A stretch of 64,000 bases of DNA from contig BJKQ01000006.1 of assembly GCA_006538405.1 (NCBI GenBank), forward strand, positions 434,001-498,000, given 5' to 3'. The position numbers and the translations under genes were made by a program. The stretch is from Hansfordia pulvinata (lineage: Eukaryota; Ascomycota; Sordariomycetes; Xylariales). Under the pieces are notes generated by a model. The model ran no database searches, had not been told where the DNA came from, and saw nothing but the letters and a program-made list of their open reading frames with translations. Shown piece after piece: positions 1 through 13,097 of this stretch; the stretch's first letter is position 1, and the number at the start of each line of letters is the position of its first letter.

Positions 1-2545
1 GATAAATTGCTTGGCGTCGATCATGGCAACAAGAACGGAGAGAAGGCCAGCCGTCGACACACGCGACAGGATCTGTCGGTCCGTGTGGAAGGGGTTTAAC
101 GACATGGTGCCCTTGCCCATGTGCAGGAGACCTTGGGCAATGCGAACCATGAACAGGGATTCTTGGTCGCGGTGGTAGTAACTGGCCAGCTGCCGCAGCA
201 GCTGGGCTAGTCTTGCGTTGTTCGTACCCGCTCCCAGGAGACCCATGGCGAAGATGGAATTGATGGCGACCTCGTTGTCGTTGTCGTGACTGTATCTTGA
301 TAGCGTGTCGTAAACCTTCATCTGGGGGTTGCTGGGGCTGATGAGTCCCATGGCGAGAGGAACAGCGCGGCGGATGTTGGCCTCGCCGTAGTGCATCAGA
401 TGACCGAACTGACGCAGCACCATTTCCTGACCAACGTCCTCGCCCATGGCAACCAAGGCAATTCCAAGAACTGCGTAGGGCTGCAGGAGCTCGTCGCCCT
501 TCTTCTCGTCAGACTCCTCGATGTGCTCGTTGCAGATGTGCAGAAGCTCTTGGATCTTGAGCACGGCGCCAGTGCCGGCCCACGCGCAGATCTCGGCCAG
601 AACTGCGGTTGGCCTCGCCATAGGGTGGTCGACGGCTTTCAACGTTTCCAGAATCACATCAACTTCCTCCTGGCGGCCAAAGTACAGAAGACCCAGGCCG
701 AGGGCAAGGAACCTCGTCCACTTGTCCGTCAGCTGCGTCTTGCGCTCCTCATCGAGCAGGAGAGTGACAATGGCCTCGCTAACTTCAGGGTTGCCGGAGC
801 CAACAAACATCATACCGCACGTCAAAGCAGCCATAGCCGAGATCTGCATCTCCTCCGACGAGTTGGTGACGTAAGGAAGCAGGAGCTCCAGAAACTCGTC
901 TCTTTGGCAACCGGCATAGGACAGGCCGAGACCCATGATCGAGGCAGTCCGGATCAGGGGGTTCTTGTGCTCGAGCTTGTCCTGGTCACCGAGCAAGGCA
1001 AGAGCAGGCTCACTGTCGAGGCGCACGCCAGAGTTCATGATACCAATGGCAAGCATGGCACCGGCCTGGATTTGCGGCTCCTCGGCGTATGTGTACTTGT
1101 CGATCTTGTCCAGGCCATTCTCAACATCCCACATGAGAAGCGTGCCGAGCGAGGCGACCGTGGACATCATGCCCTCATCCTTGGTCTTCCAGACCCAGCT
1201 CTCTTTGTCCTGCTCGACGAGCATCATCTTGTCGTTTCCGAAACCCGCGTTGACGAAAGCGTTGACAAAGGCGGCTGCGAGGTTGTGGCGCGCCGAGTCG
1301 AGGTTGGTCATTCCGGCAACGCGGCTGCTTTCGAGGTGGCTCTTGTAGATATCCTCTGTGGTCTTGGGCTCGAGGATGTTGAGCTCCTTGCCCAGGGTTT
1401 TGAAGTATTCCGACAGCTTGATGTTGCAAAGAGCCTCGTCAATAACGTTGGCCTCATCTTGGCCGTCGCCCTCTTTGTCGATCTCCTGCCAGATTTTCTG
1501 TCTTCCGATCAAGAAAGCCAGCTGCTTCTTCAGAACCGGGTCCTTGGTGCCGTCAAAGTCCGCCTTGATCAGATCCACATCGTTCAACCTTATCGCAATT
1601 ACCATGGCCTGGGTGGATTCCTTGTAGGTCTTGTAGATGTCGTGGGCGGTGCGCAGGAAAGTCTCGTTATCAGGGTAAGTTAAGAGGTTGACCATGCTGA
1701 CAAGGTAGAGGCAGACACGCGAATAGGTGTTCTCGTCCACGTATTTGGGCAGCTCCTCGATGATCTCAAGCTCGCTCATCAGGTCGACCGCGTCGGCTTC
1801 GGCGTTGCTCTTCAGGAAGAGGGGCACGAGAATGAGCGCGAGGTCAACTAGATCCTGTGTAGACTCTTCAGCGGTTATGCGCTGGGCAAACACCTCGCCA
1901 ATCTCCAGAGCAAGGTGGCGGGTGTACTCGTGGCCCCATGACTCGATATCCTGGGTGGAAGACTCCAGGCGGTACTTGAGGGTGTCCTGGCGATCCTCGT
2001 CAGAAAAGGTCATGCCGATGACGGACAAGACATCAGCCAGCGACGACTTGTCCTTGCCTTGCGGCCACTCTTCGTATGTCTTGGTGAGAGTCTCGTAGTG
2101 GGGCCGGAGGAACTTGAGGGGCTTTGGTACGGCGGTCATGGAAGAAGTGGATGTCTTGATCGAGGTTTTGACGGCCTCGAGGGCCGGCTTGTAGAGGGAA
2201 GCATCGGATTCCTGAGTGAAGCGAGGAAGTCAGTTGCTGGTGCATGGCGAAACAGGGAATGAGGGCGGGGTTACCGTGAGCCTCTCGACCAGCATGTCGA
2301 GCTCGTTCTTCAGCTGCTGGTCCTCCTCACTCAATTCCTCTTCGGCTGTCATCGCAGATATCCGTTAGCGAGATAGTAACAAGAGAATACGGGACAGTTC
2401 GGTTCGCACCACCAATCTTGTCGTCATCGTCCTTGCCGTTGGTCTGGGCCTGGGGGTCCTTGGCTTTCTTGTCTTCGGGCTGGCTGTCGACAGCCTTTGC
2501 CTTGCCCTTGTCTGCCGCCTTGGGGGGGTCATTGCTTGGCGCCAT
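1..2545 (-). CDS. RPN1: 26S proteasome regulatory subunit Rpn1 (partial, 3' end outside window)
   Basis: Rpn1 is the large scaffold of the 19S base. It binds ubiquitin-like domains of shuttle receptors and Usp14/Ubp6. About 806 residues are encoded here before the gene leaves the window at position 1. The chosen start (2545) opens MAPSNDPPKAADKGKAK, an acidic/lysine-rich disordered head. Two introns, 2346-2409 (64 bp) and 2212-2274 (63 bp), restore one frame that stays open from 2211 to the edge. Family-typical segments visible are NAGFGNDKMMLVE near 1215-1260 and LLHMGKGTM...NPFHTDRQI near 75-130, within the proteasome/cyclosome repeat region. An ATG four codons upstream (2557) is an alternative start. 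The gene is divergent from MLH1 across 2 kb. The missing part is the C-terminal end. Confidence 0.95.
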
Positions 2546-4559
2546 GATGGGGAGCACCGGCTCGCGGCTGGGGATGTCGATGGGATGGCAGTTGAAGATG
2601 TTGATGGGTCCCAGCTATGCTCGACCGCCGCAGTTCAAGCCAGTGCCGGAGGGGCAGCTGCAGAATAACAAGGACCGGGCAGAGTGAGTTGTCGCCTCAG
2701 AGCAGTGAGGGGAGGCGACAGGTGCGATCGTGCTGGCGGGTGGGCTGGTGATGATGGATGGTGTTGTGGTGTATGCGGGAAGAAGTGGATGACGGAGATG
2801 GCTCTGTGGTGGTGGGTGAGCTTGGGTTGCTTGGGGAAGCTGTCGTCACGCAGGCCACGGCGCAGAGGAGAGGCAGAAGGTACTCGGAGCGCCGAACAAT
2901 TGGGCGGCTGGCGGAAGTACCTGCCCTGTCGCAGTGCAGCCCGCACGACCGCCTGGCCGCCGTGCTCTTGGGCCGCTCGAAACGGACATCTGAGGTAGCT
3001 TTCGCACCCGCTCGCAAGTACCGTGCAGAGGATCTGGCGCTGCGGAGTGCGCCCGCCGTGCCTTGCCTATACTTTGATTTGCCCCACTATCGACTTCCAG
3101 CTTCCCAAGACGGTCAGCGCGGCCAGGCAGTCAGAGGGTTACGCGAGGCTCTGCCGCCTAGCCTGCGCCGGTAGGTGGCCCGTGCTTCTTCGCGCCTCCA
3201 ATGGATGTTTGTCAGGTTTCCATTGGCGTCTATGGCCTCCAAGCACTACTCGCGCTCCCAAGTGCTGATTATTGCGGCTTCAACAGTGACTCGCAGCATC
3301 AGCCATGTCCGGATCACACAACCTGCATCTAGCTGCAGACCCTGGGATCTGTTTAGCTTCAATACTTTCGATGCACTAGGCACACTCGTACATTGCGAAG
3401 GTTGAATTCCACTCTCTCGAATGGAAACGCGTGCGTGATCCTGCAGTCTCCTGCTGCTGAACCCAAGGCTCTATTTGACGGGCCCGCTGGCGCCTCAGAG
3501 ACACGAAGCACCATGATTATGATTTCTGTGACAGTAAAACTCCCTCAGAGCTCAGAGAGATGCTTCGGCCAATTGCTACACCATTCGTTCTTTTCCTCTG
3601 GCAACCCGAAACTGCAGTATCCCGCCAGATTGAAACCTGGCGGCTTGCTTGGCGCAGAGGATATTGTTAGGGGGTAAGCTGGGTACGCTTGGGCTTACTT
3701 GAGCCAGAATTTTCTTGGGACAGGCCGGGAATATCTCCTACTCCTCTACTGGAATGTACATGTCTTCAGAGTATTGAACGCAACACGTGGAGGCTTTCTT
3801 ATCCAGCCTGTCATGCCATTTACTGCCAGACATCGAATTATGAGGGTTTCCTCAGCTCCGCTGAGCCATCAGATGTGTACTTTAAGTGATGCTTGTCCCA
3901 AACACCCAACGGTCGTAAACTCGTTGGACTTGGTGTCCCCAGAGCACTATCCTGAGATATGGGCCAAGCAGCCGAGATCATGAGCCGTCCATGCGCTGAC
4001 CAACGGTAACGGAAGCTCCAGAGTCATAGATGCCGCCTGCAGGGCTCGGAAACAAGCGGTCGGGCGGTCTCAGGCGGCTTTCTGGTGCCCTTAGCCCGGC
4101 CCAGGCCCTGTAGCCAGCCTCTAAGGGCCTCGCCCCCCGCGCGCGCCACTGACCCGGTACAATCATGGATGGATGCGATGCTTCGGTGCTTTCCAAAGCG
4201 CGTCTATGTTCAATGGCAGGTACTGGATGAGATACCTCAGGCATGCGCCAACCTTTTTCGCAGCTGCGACTTCCTTGAGCAATCACCACTCCGCACGTTA
4301 TCTCGTCCGTGAGACAGATTGCGCCTGTTCTTGCATTATCCAGTCGCCTAGGTTAGGTACCCTGTTATCCAGTCGCCTAGGTTAGGTACCCTGTCGTACC
4401 CGGATCTCAAACGCCGCCCATCCTCGTTTTGCCGACCGAAGCATGATTGCTTGATACACCATCAACCGGCGAGCAGCAAGCGATCGGTTTGGTCAGGCCT
4501 GCGCTGAACCAACTAGGTTTGCGTCCGTCTCTCGCCGCTCTCATCACCAGCCAGCCGCC
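2546..4559. other. Intergenic region between divergent RPN1 and MLH1
   Basis: Two kilobases separate the two start codons. Several short open frames occur on both strands, but none has recognisable domains, plausible splice structure or a fungal-type start context. I treat it as promoter and leader sequence for both genes. It contains one perfect 29-bp tandem duplication (4336-4393), listed separately. Confidence 0.6.
4336..4393. repeat. Perfect 29-bp tandem duplication upstream of MLH1
   Basis: Two identical, directly adjacent 29-bp units (4336-4364 and 4365-4393) begin TTATCCAGTCGCC and end GGTTAGGTACCCTG. They lie 167 bp before the MLH1 start codon. Each carries a GGTTAGGTACC element of the GTAC-centred type common in the intergenic parts of this window. 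Any transcription-factor binding role is untested. Confidence 0.95.
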
Positions 4560-6882
4560 ATGGCAGACGCCATGGACGTTGACGAGCCTCGAGGCACCAA
4601 GCGGAGGAGCCCGAGCGCTCAGGACGCTGGCCAGGATACTGCTCCTCGACGAATCACGGCAAGTCGCATCTCACCAGACTATTGAACTTCACTCGCTGAC
4701 TGGCTTTGGCTCCAGGCTCTTGACCAGGACGTCGTTAACAAGATTGCTGCTGGAGAAATCATAGTAGCACCAGTCCACGCTCTCAAGGAGCTGATGGAGA
4801 ACGCCGTCGATGCAGGCTCCACGTCACTCGAGGTTCTCGTGAAAGAGGGCGGTCTCAAATTGCTACAGATAACTGATAATGGACATGGAATTGACGTGAG
4901 CATCGTGATCTGAGTCTCGACCGCAGACCTTGGCTGACGAATTTCTACAGCGCGAGGACCTGCCCATCCTCTGTGAACGGTTCACCACATCCAAGCTCAA
5001 GAAGTTTGAGGATCTGTCCAATATCGGAACATACGGATTCCGAGGCGAAGCTCTTGCCAGCATCAGCCACATTGCCCATTTGACGGTTACCACCAAGACC
5101 AAGGACTCAAGCTGCGCTTGGCGTGCCCGTTACGATAGTGGAAGACTGTCTCCAGCTAAGCCTGGTCAGTCTCCTGACCCGCAGCCCACAGCTGGTCGCG
5201 ATGGTACCCAGCTATCAGTCGAAGATCTGTTCTACAATGTGCCGAACCGACGCAAGGCTTTCAGGTCCGCTGCAGACGAATTCAACAAGATCATTGACAT
5301 GGTCGGTCGCTATGCCATCCACTGCGAGGGCGTGGCTTTCTCCTGCAAGAAACAGGGCGACTCCGGTACTTCCATTTCCGTGCAATCAAAAGCCTCTACG
5401 ATCGACAGAATTCGTCAAATCCATGGCGGCGGGGTGGCCAACGAGCTCATAGAGTTCAACGCCTCTGACGACCGCTGGGGCTTCAAGGCCAATGGATTCG
5501 CGACCAATGCGAATTACCATATCAAGAAGACAACCCTCCTGCTGTTCATCAATCACCGCAGCGTGGAATCTTCACATGTCAAAAAGGCCATTGAGCAGAC
5601 ATACTCGGCATTTCTGCCAAAGAGTGGCCATCCCTTCGCATACATTAATCTCGACATTGACCCTCAGCGAGTTGACGTCAATGTCCACCCTACGAAGCGT
5701 GAAGTCAACTTCCTCAATGAGGACGAGATCATCCAGGCAATTTGCGAAAGCATCCGCGACAAGCTGGCAGCCGTCGACACTAGTCGTACGTTCATGACAC
5801 AGACACTTCTTCCCGGTGTTCAGACATCAGATAATGTCTCGGGCCAGGATGCGGATGGGTCTGCGTCGCTGAAGACGCCGACCACGCTGAAAAAGACCCC
5901 TTCTCGGCCATACGAGAACAACCTTGTCAGGACAGATGCGTCCCTTCGGAAAATCACAAGCATGTTCTCGTCGGCGGCACAGACACCCTCCAAAGGACCA
6001 GCACCCGGATCAGCCACTGAGTTGGCTCCTGGAGGCGAACAGGAGCCCATGTACGAAACGACCGACAGGGAACCCATCGTTTGTCGGCTCAACAGCGTCC
6101 GACAGCTTCGCACGGAAGTGCGCGACGACATGCACCATGAATTGACCGAGATCATGGCTAATCACACGTTCGTGGGCATCATTGATGAGAAGAGACGCCT
6201 GGCCGCTATCCAAGGCGGTGTGAAGCTCTTTCTGATCGACTATGGCCGAGCTTGCTTCGAATACTTTTATCAGGTCGGCCTGACGGACTTTGGAAACTTC
6301 GGAGTGATTAAGTTCCAGCCAGCTCTTAACTTACGAGAGGTGGTGCGAATCGCGGCCGAGCGCGAAAAGAACAATGCGGCGGATGGAGAATTGGCGGAAG
6401 ATGACGATTTTGACGTGGACGAGGTGGTGGAACGTGTTGTGGACCAGCTTCTGGAGAGGCGAGAGATGCTGCTCGAATACTTCAGCCTGGAGGTGTCACC
6501 TGCGGGCGAGTTACTCAGCATTCCTCTCCTGCTCAAGGGCTACAATCCGCCTTTGTCCAAGCTGCCTCAGTTCTTGCTTCGGCTTGGCCCTCACGTGGAT
6601 TGGACTGAGGAGAAAGCATGCTTCGAGTCGTTTCTTCGTGAGCTGGCAACTTTCTATGTGCCGGAGCAACTCCCTTCGCTTCCAGGGAACGAAGAGGACC
6701 AAGAAGCAGAAGATATCTCAGAGGAGCTCAGGGCACGGCGAGCTCACATACGACGAGCGGTGGAACATGCGTTTTTCCCAGCGTTCAAGGCGAGGCTCGT
6801 GGCGACGAAGTCGTTGATGAAAGGCGGAGTGCTGGAACTGGCCAATCTGAAGGGGCTGTACAGGGTGTTTGAGAGATGCTGA
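4560..6882 (+). CDS. MLH1: DNA mismatch repair protein Mlh1
   Basis: Mlh1 is the shared MutL subunit of Mlh1-Pms1 (mismatch repair) and Mlh1-Mlh3 (meiotic crossover) heterodimers in the nucleus. Three exons (4560-4658, 4716-4895, 4951-6882) give 736 residues, close to the usual 750-770. The GHKL ATPase signatures are present: [10 protein letters not shown] (E58 as general base, N62 for Mg), DNGHGI at 87-92 and GFRGEA at 122-127. The MutL transducer region follows ([13 protein letters not shown]). The protein ends in FERC, the conserved Mlh1 terminus that contributes to the partner's endonuclease metal site. Intron 1 (4659-4715) needs a GC donor (GCAAGT) with a normal AG acceptor; no in-frame GT alternative was found. 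Intron 2 is 4896-4950. Identity is certain and exon 1 is slightly less so. Confidence 0.96.
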
Positions 6883-8925
6883 TAGGTGGAGCAATACGAG
6901 TGCTGTGTTGGAAGCGAGCAAATACTGGCGAGCTGCGGGCTGGTTTTGCTGTCTAGCCATGTATTGTTGTTCCCCCGATCTCGTCTGCCATTAATCACTA
7001 AAGACGTTGGTGCTTTCTTATCCCGAGTCAGAGGAAGAGAGAAGTTCGATGACATCCGACCCAGGCTACTCGTACGACGGAGCCATATTGCCCCTCGGCT
7101 GAACTGCTTCCTGGGGCGGAACCTGGCGAACACGGCCCGCATCGGACGCCTGCACTCGCTCACATCACCCTCTCGCTGCATCAGATGGACCACCACTTAA
7201 TTGAAGGTGTCTGCGTGTATCACTCATCTTGCCGAGACAGACAGGATAATGCATCCGCTTACAGTCAGGGCAGCCAAATAGCGTGGCCAATCGGGTCTTT
7301 CACAAACACGTGATCCGTATACACACCCCGCAGCAGCATGTACGCGTATGGCAAGTTCGGCTCCGCCCGATTTGGATTGATCAAGTTACGTGGAAGCCGG
7401 GACAGATGCCGGGAAAGAATGGTTGGACATTCGATCCTGTCTGCATATGCGGGTCGCTGCCCTGGCTCGAAATGACTCGAGATACGACTCATGAAAATGC
7501 TATGATCTGGGCATGTCTATTTCACAGCAGGCCATACCACCGACTGCATGTTCCGAAAAATTCTGCGAGATACTCCTGGATGGCAAACCCTACCAATTAC
7601 TCAACTACTGCGTCACCTTGATGGCCGGTGTTTTGATCTCAGCAGCCTTTCCTCCCAAAGAGATTTCAGATTACACCGATGACTTTTTCATGGCCCTCCC
7701 TGTCTCGCATATCTGACTGCAATCAAGCCGCGGGATACGATACATGTGCAATCAACCGCGCGCGATATATGTGGGAGGTAGTGAGCGCCAGTTCTGAGAG
7801 ACACTCGTCAGAGGGAAATCTGGCCACGCGACGTCACAGGGTATTGCAGATGTACAAATACGGAGGAAGTACGAGTACCTCGCTCATGTTCTCATGTGCT
7901 CATGGATCTACGGGTACTTTCAAGTCTGGAAATATCAGTCACCATTCCAGTTCCCTCGCACGTACGAGTACGATGGTGAGAACCGTATCTTCGTGTTTGG
8001 AAATATGACCGACCCGTGCGGTTAGGTAGCGGCGGAAATACTTGAGTACTTATATGTTCATCCCCCCTGCTGGAGCTTGATGCTCACGGTACAACACCCC
8101 ACTGAGAGGAACCAACAATGCAAGGATGTACCTGCCTTCGTACCCAGGCACTCCTCGTAGACGTTACATGTATGTAGCATTACATAATACAGATCAACAC
8201 CCTGAACGGGACCCGACGGGACCTGCCAGCATATGGGTACACCTACTAGAATAATAATCTCGGCGCAATATTTATCAGACACGGCGCGAAGGCAGCGCCA
8301 GCCAGACCAGTTCAGCGCATCCACCAGGCCTCCCTTATCCGCGCCTGGGTTCTACGAGTCTTCCAGCCTCAACCTCATCCCTCATCAACCACATTCCGGC
8401 CACGGCCTCGTCTCCCTCCACGCCCCAATTCGGGCCCTTCTCAAGCCCTCTCTCCCGCGGGCTCGACTGACGGACAAACGGCGAGCGGCCCCCTGCATTG
8501 GCTCCTGCATCTGAACCGGCGCTTGCACCTGAGGCGGCCCATGCTGGATGCCCCGATTCACTGCTGGGAGACTGACACATAGTCTGGCCATCCGCGACGG
8601 CACCACTGCGAGCGCCTTCACTGGCTTTGTCCGTGCTGGCAGCCGCCTGCCCAGCCGCCGTGTTTGTCACCACGCTTGCCTCGACCCGTTCCTCGCCCAC
8701 GCTGTCCATCAGCCTCCCGTCCGTTTGCCGACCTCGCCTCTCGCCCAGGGAGTGCCCTTTTCGACTTCGATACCCGCACAGCGTCTAGCATCGTCGCGTC
8801 GCGCGATTCGCGATCCCCTTGTGCACTGTTTTCGTCTCGGACAGACCCGCTCCCTCCGCACTCTCTCGTGTCTCGCCTCTGCTCAGTCGCATCCTCAGAC
8901 GACCTCGTCCCCGACAGCCGCCACG
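6883..8925. other. Intergenic region between MLH1 and NMA111
   Basis: This is two kilobases of MLH1 3' flank and NMA111 promoter/leader. No supportable gene was seen. GTAC-centred motifs occur at 7870-7880 and 7961-7971. The last 380 bp are C/T-rich and are open in the NMA111 frame from an ATG at 8548, which is discussed as a possible N-terminal extension. Confidence 0.55.
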
Positions 8926-11900
8926 ATGACGACTAGCCCTACCGCACGATCGAAGAGGAAGCAGGGCCCCCACGATGTGGACGACCGCCCTCACAAGCAG
9001 AACCGCCTGCTCGAGCCTCAGGACGCGTCGATCGACAACACGCCCGATAACGGCAGCCCCGAACCTACCGATATGGATGTCAGCCCCCAATACATCCCCC
9101 AGCCGGGTGAGACCCCCGAGTGGCAGAACATGATCCAGCATGTCGTCAGCAATGTTGTCTCCATTCGCTTCTGTCAGCCCTGCTCTTTCGATACCGAGGC
9201 TGCCTGCGCAAGCGAGGCCACTGGATTCGTCGTGGATGCCGAAAAAGGGTGAGTGTGCCTCTCCTTCGTCGCTCCTGTGATGTGCTCGAACGACTTTGAC
9301 TGACCAAAACTACTCAGTTACATTCTGACCAACCGTCACGTCGTTGGTGCTGGACCTTTCTGGGGCTACGTAGTGTTCGACAACCACGAGGAAGTTGACG
9401 CCTACCCAGTCTACCGCGATCCCGTCCACGACTTTGGAATCCTTCGGTTCGACCCCAAGGCTATCAAATACATGCCTGTGACCGCGCTGGAGTTGCGCCC
9501 CGACCTAGCTAAAGGTGTGTAGTCCCAGCTCGTGCGCCCCTTCTTGTCCCGCGACGGCCGCTAACATCGCGCAGTGGGTGTCGAAATCAGAGTCGTTGGT
9601 AACGATGCCGGCGAGAAGCTCAGTATCTTATCAGGTGTAATCAGCCGTCTCGACCGAAACGCCCCCGAATATGGCGAGGGTTACAGCGATTTCAACACCT
9701 CGTATTACCAAGCCAACGCGGCTGCCAGTGGAGGCAGTTCCGGAAGTCCCGTCGTCAACATTGACGGCAAAGCGATCGCATTGCAGGCTGGCGGTCGGTC
9801 CGACGGCGCTTCCACCGACTACTTCCTCCCTCTAGACCGCCCCCTTCGCGCTCTGCGCTGCATACAGGCTGGCAAGCCGGTCGAGCGTGGAACGATACAG
9901 TGCCAATTTCTCATGAAGCCTTTTGACGAATGTCGCCGGCTAGGCTTGACTCCAGAGTGGGAAGCGGTCATGCGGAAAGCGTTCCCTAAGGAAACCAACT
10001 TGCTCGTGGCCGAGATCGTCCTTCCCGAGGGCCCTTCGCACAACAAGATCGAGGAGGGTGATGTCCTTTTGAAAGTCAACGGGGAGCTAATCGCCCAATT
10101 CATCCGCCTGGACGATATCCTCGATTCGAGCGTCGACAAGCCTATCCGCGTCACCCTGCAGCGAGGTGGTCAGGACATCGAGGTCGAAGTTTCGGTTGGC
10201 GACCTTCACAAGATCACCCCGGATCGCTTCGTGACCGTGAGCGGCGCCAGCTTCCACAACCTATCCTATCAGCAAGCCCGTCTCCACGGCGTTGCTTGCA
10301 AGGGCGTGTTCGTTTGCGAGTCGTCTGGCTCGTTCCGCTTTGACAACAGTGGCGAGAGTGGATGGATAATACAAAGCCTGGACAAGCAGAAGATTCCCGA
10401 CCTGGAGACTTTTATCGATGTCGTCAAGCGCATACCGGATCGCAAGCGGATCGTTGCGACGTACAGGCACCTCAGGGACATGCATACGGTTCACACCAAC
10501 ATTCTGCATGTTGACAGGCATTGGGCGACCAAGATGCGTCTGGCCATCCGCAACGACGAAACCGGGTTGTGGGACTTTGAGGACGTTGCCGACGCGATAC
10601 CTCAGGTTCCCCCGGTGCGGCACAAGGGTTCTTTCATTACCCTTGAGCATACCTCGCACCCGGCCGTGGCTGACCTTGTCAAGAGTTTCGTGCACGTCAG
10701 GTGCAACATGCCTCTCAAGCTGGACGGCTTCCCGCAGAGTCGCAAGTGGGGCATGGGTCTTGTGATCGATGCTGAGAAGGGCCTGGTTGTCATCTCCAGG
10801 GCTATCGTCCCTTATGATCTTTGCGACATCTGGTTAACCATTGCCGACTCGATTGTTGTTCAAGCCAAGGTTGTTTTCCTGCACCCGCTGCAGAACTATG
10901 CAGTCGTGCGGTACGATCCCGAACTCGTTGATGCGCCAGTCATGAGTGCAAAGCTCAGTAACGAGATGATCACGCAAGGCGCATCGACGACCTTCATCGG
11001 ATACAACAGGAGTGGACGTGTAGTGCATGCTGCCACCACTGTCACCGAAATCACTGCCGTCTCCATCCCTGCTAATGGTGGGGCGCCTCGATACCGGGCT
11101 ACCAATGTGGACGCCATCACGGTAGACACCAATTTGAGCGGCACCTGCGGAAACGGCGTTCTCGTTGACCAGCAAGGCTCCGTCCAGGCATTGTGGCTCA
11201 CCTATCTTGGAGAGAGGAACTGCCACTCACGAGACGAGGAGTATCACTTGGGTCTGGCAACGCCGACGCTGCTGCCGGTGGTGTCGCAGATTCAACAAGG
11301 GGCGATCCCCAAGTTGCGCATCCTGCCCATGGAGTTCAGAGCTATCACCATGTCGCAAGCACGCGTTATGGGCGTTTCCGAGGACTGGATCGACCAGGTA
11401 TCGAAGGTGAACAAGCACTGCCACCAGCTCTTCATGGTCGCTAAACGCACTTGCGAACGCGGTAATCAGCCCAGCGTTCTGTTTGAGTCTGATCTCATCT
11501 TGACGTTGAACGGAAAAGTCATCACGCGCGTGTCGGAACTCGACATCATGTATACACACGAGGTGTTGGACGCCGTCGTTGTTCGCGATGGCGAAGAAAT
11601 GCACGTCAAGGTCCCAACCGTCGCTGCCGATGATGTGGAAACGGACCACGCTGTTTCTTTCTGCGGCGCTGTACTGCACGCTCCTCACCACGCTGTGAGA
11701 CAGCAAATCAGCCAGCTGCACAGCGAAGTGTACGTCTCGGCCAGAAGCCGTGGCTCGCCAGCTTACCAGTACGGTCTGGCACCAACCAACTTCATCACCC
11801 ACGTAAATGGGGCGCCTACTCCGGATCTGAAGACCTTCATCAAGGCCGTTGTGCAAATCCCGGATAACACCTGTGAGTCCTTCCGCTCCGCGGCCCCCCA

Positions 11901-12221
11901 CCATCAGTCCCTCCCAACTCTATGTGGCTTGAATGCATTGCTGACTCGTCGTTTTTGTTGCGAACAGACTTCCGTCTCCGTGCCATGACCTTTGACAACG
12001 TTCCGTGGGTGGCTACGATGAAGAAGAACGAGCATTACTTCCCGACGATGGAATGGGTCAAGGACCCTTCGGATGCTATTTGCGGCTGGAAACGCATCAC
12101 CTACGAGCACGGGCGCGCCATTGTCGGCGAGCCGGACGACCATGCTGTGCTGCCGAATGTCGGCGCCGGAGACAACGACGCCACTGTCGAAATGGACGAC
12201 GATGCCGTCGCTGTAGAGTAG
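8926..12221 (+). CDS. NMA111: Nma111-type HtrA family serine protease with PDZ domains
   Basis: Nma111 is the nuclear HtrA-like protease linked to yeast apoptosis and lipid homeostasis. Four exons (8926-9248, 9318-9514, 9575-11872, 11968-12221) give 1023 residues, the usual fungal length. The N-terminus carries a basic cluster (RSKRKQ...KQNR) that fits a nuclear localisation signal. The trypsin-like triad is visible as TNRHVV (H115), VHDFG (D146) and GGSSGSPV (S229). PDZ-like segments follow ([23 protein letters not shown]). A second, degenerate protease-like repeat containing GLVVISRA and [10 protein letters not shown] follows the first half, as in the family. Introns are 69, 60 and 95 bp. 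The chosen ATG (CACGATGA context) precedes the NLS. An upstream in-frame ATG at 8548 exists but is not favoured. Confidence 0.95.
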
Positions 12222-13097
12222 CTGAACAGTGACGGCCTGACGCCGACGTACGGCTTGAGACCGCGATTCACCACGCGGATGTGCTGTAGCAGGGCCTGAT
12301 AGACGGGACACTTTGCAGGGTTTCCGGAAGGATATCCGGCAACCGTCGTGTGCGTTCCCTGCGGCCCCTTCTTGAAGGATTAGCGCACGCTGAAGCGGAG
12401 TCAGCCTCTTCGCGGGAGCACTGTGCCACTATGAAGAAGAGTCTTGTACGATCAACAGACGGCCTAGAGCAGCGGCCCCTCAGGACGTGGTAACTGCAGG
12501 ATACACTTTTAGATGTCAAAAGAGATACATATCAACCAGTGAAAACAATCCGGCGAGCATATCCAATCATCGACCGCCGACGCTAGGGCAACGATGCGGT
12601 GAAACGGATGGTTGAAGCAGCAGACTTAGAAACCCCAAGAACACAGCCCCGAGCTTCGTTCATGGGAATCACTTTGAGATTCCCACATAGGCAGACAGGT
12701 GGTATTTCGAATCAATTTCACTAGGTTGGGCACTCTATTGGCTAGAACTCATGTATTCATCCGACTCGGGCTGTGCTCTCAGCCCAACACTCGGATCCAA
12801 GTTCTGGGGAGGTGACCTCGTTTGCACTATTATCCCGGCAGAGAGAAACGCTTGGCGAGATGACACTCGACCGGCTCAATGATATTATCCGGCAGTTGAC
12901 AAAAGGAGAAACTGGAAACTCCAATCACTCCTCGCAAAGCATTAAGCAGAAAGAGACCCCAGGTCGTGTTTCTTGGCGATGAAACGGCAGTCGCCTCGAC
13001 ACATTAAGCCACAGCCTCTCCCCCAATTCTTGACACGTCTTCCATGGCTTTTCTCGCTCTTTCTTCTTCTTCCTCTTCTTCTTCTCGCTACACTTCA
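12222..13097. other. Intergenic region between convergent NMA111 and the GPI protein gene
   Basis: The interval holds the 3' flanks of the two converging genes. The end near 13050-13085 is pyrimidine-rich (CTTCTT runs). No gene was recognised. Confidence 0.6.

Noticed and set aside
391..1683. 430-codon open frame on the plus strand
   Set aside because: It lies antisense to RPN1 in the frame opposite its codon positions; no domain, and explained by the GC-rich third positions of RPN1.
11227..11904. 225-codon minus frame inside NMA111
   Set aside because: Antisense shadow of the PDZ part of NMA111; no recognisable domain.
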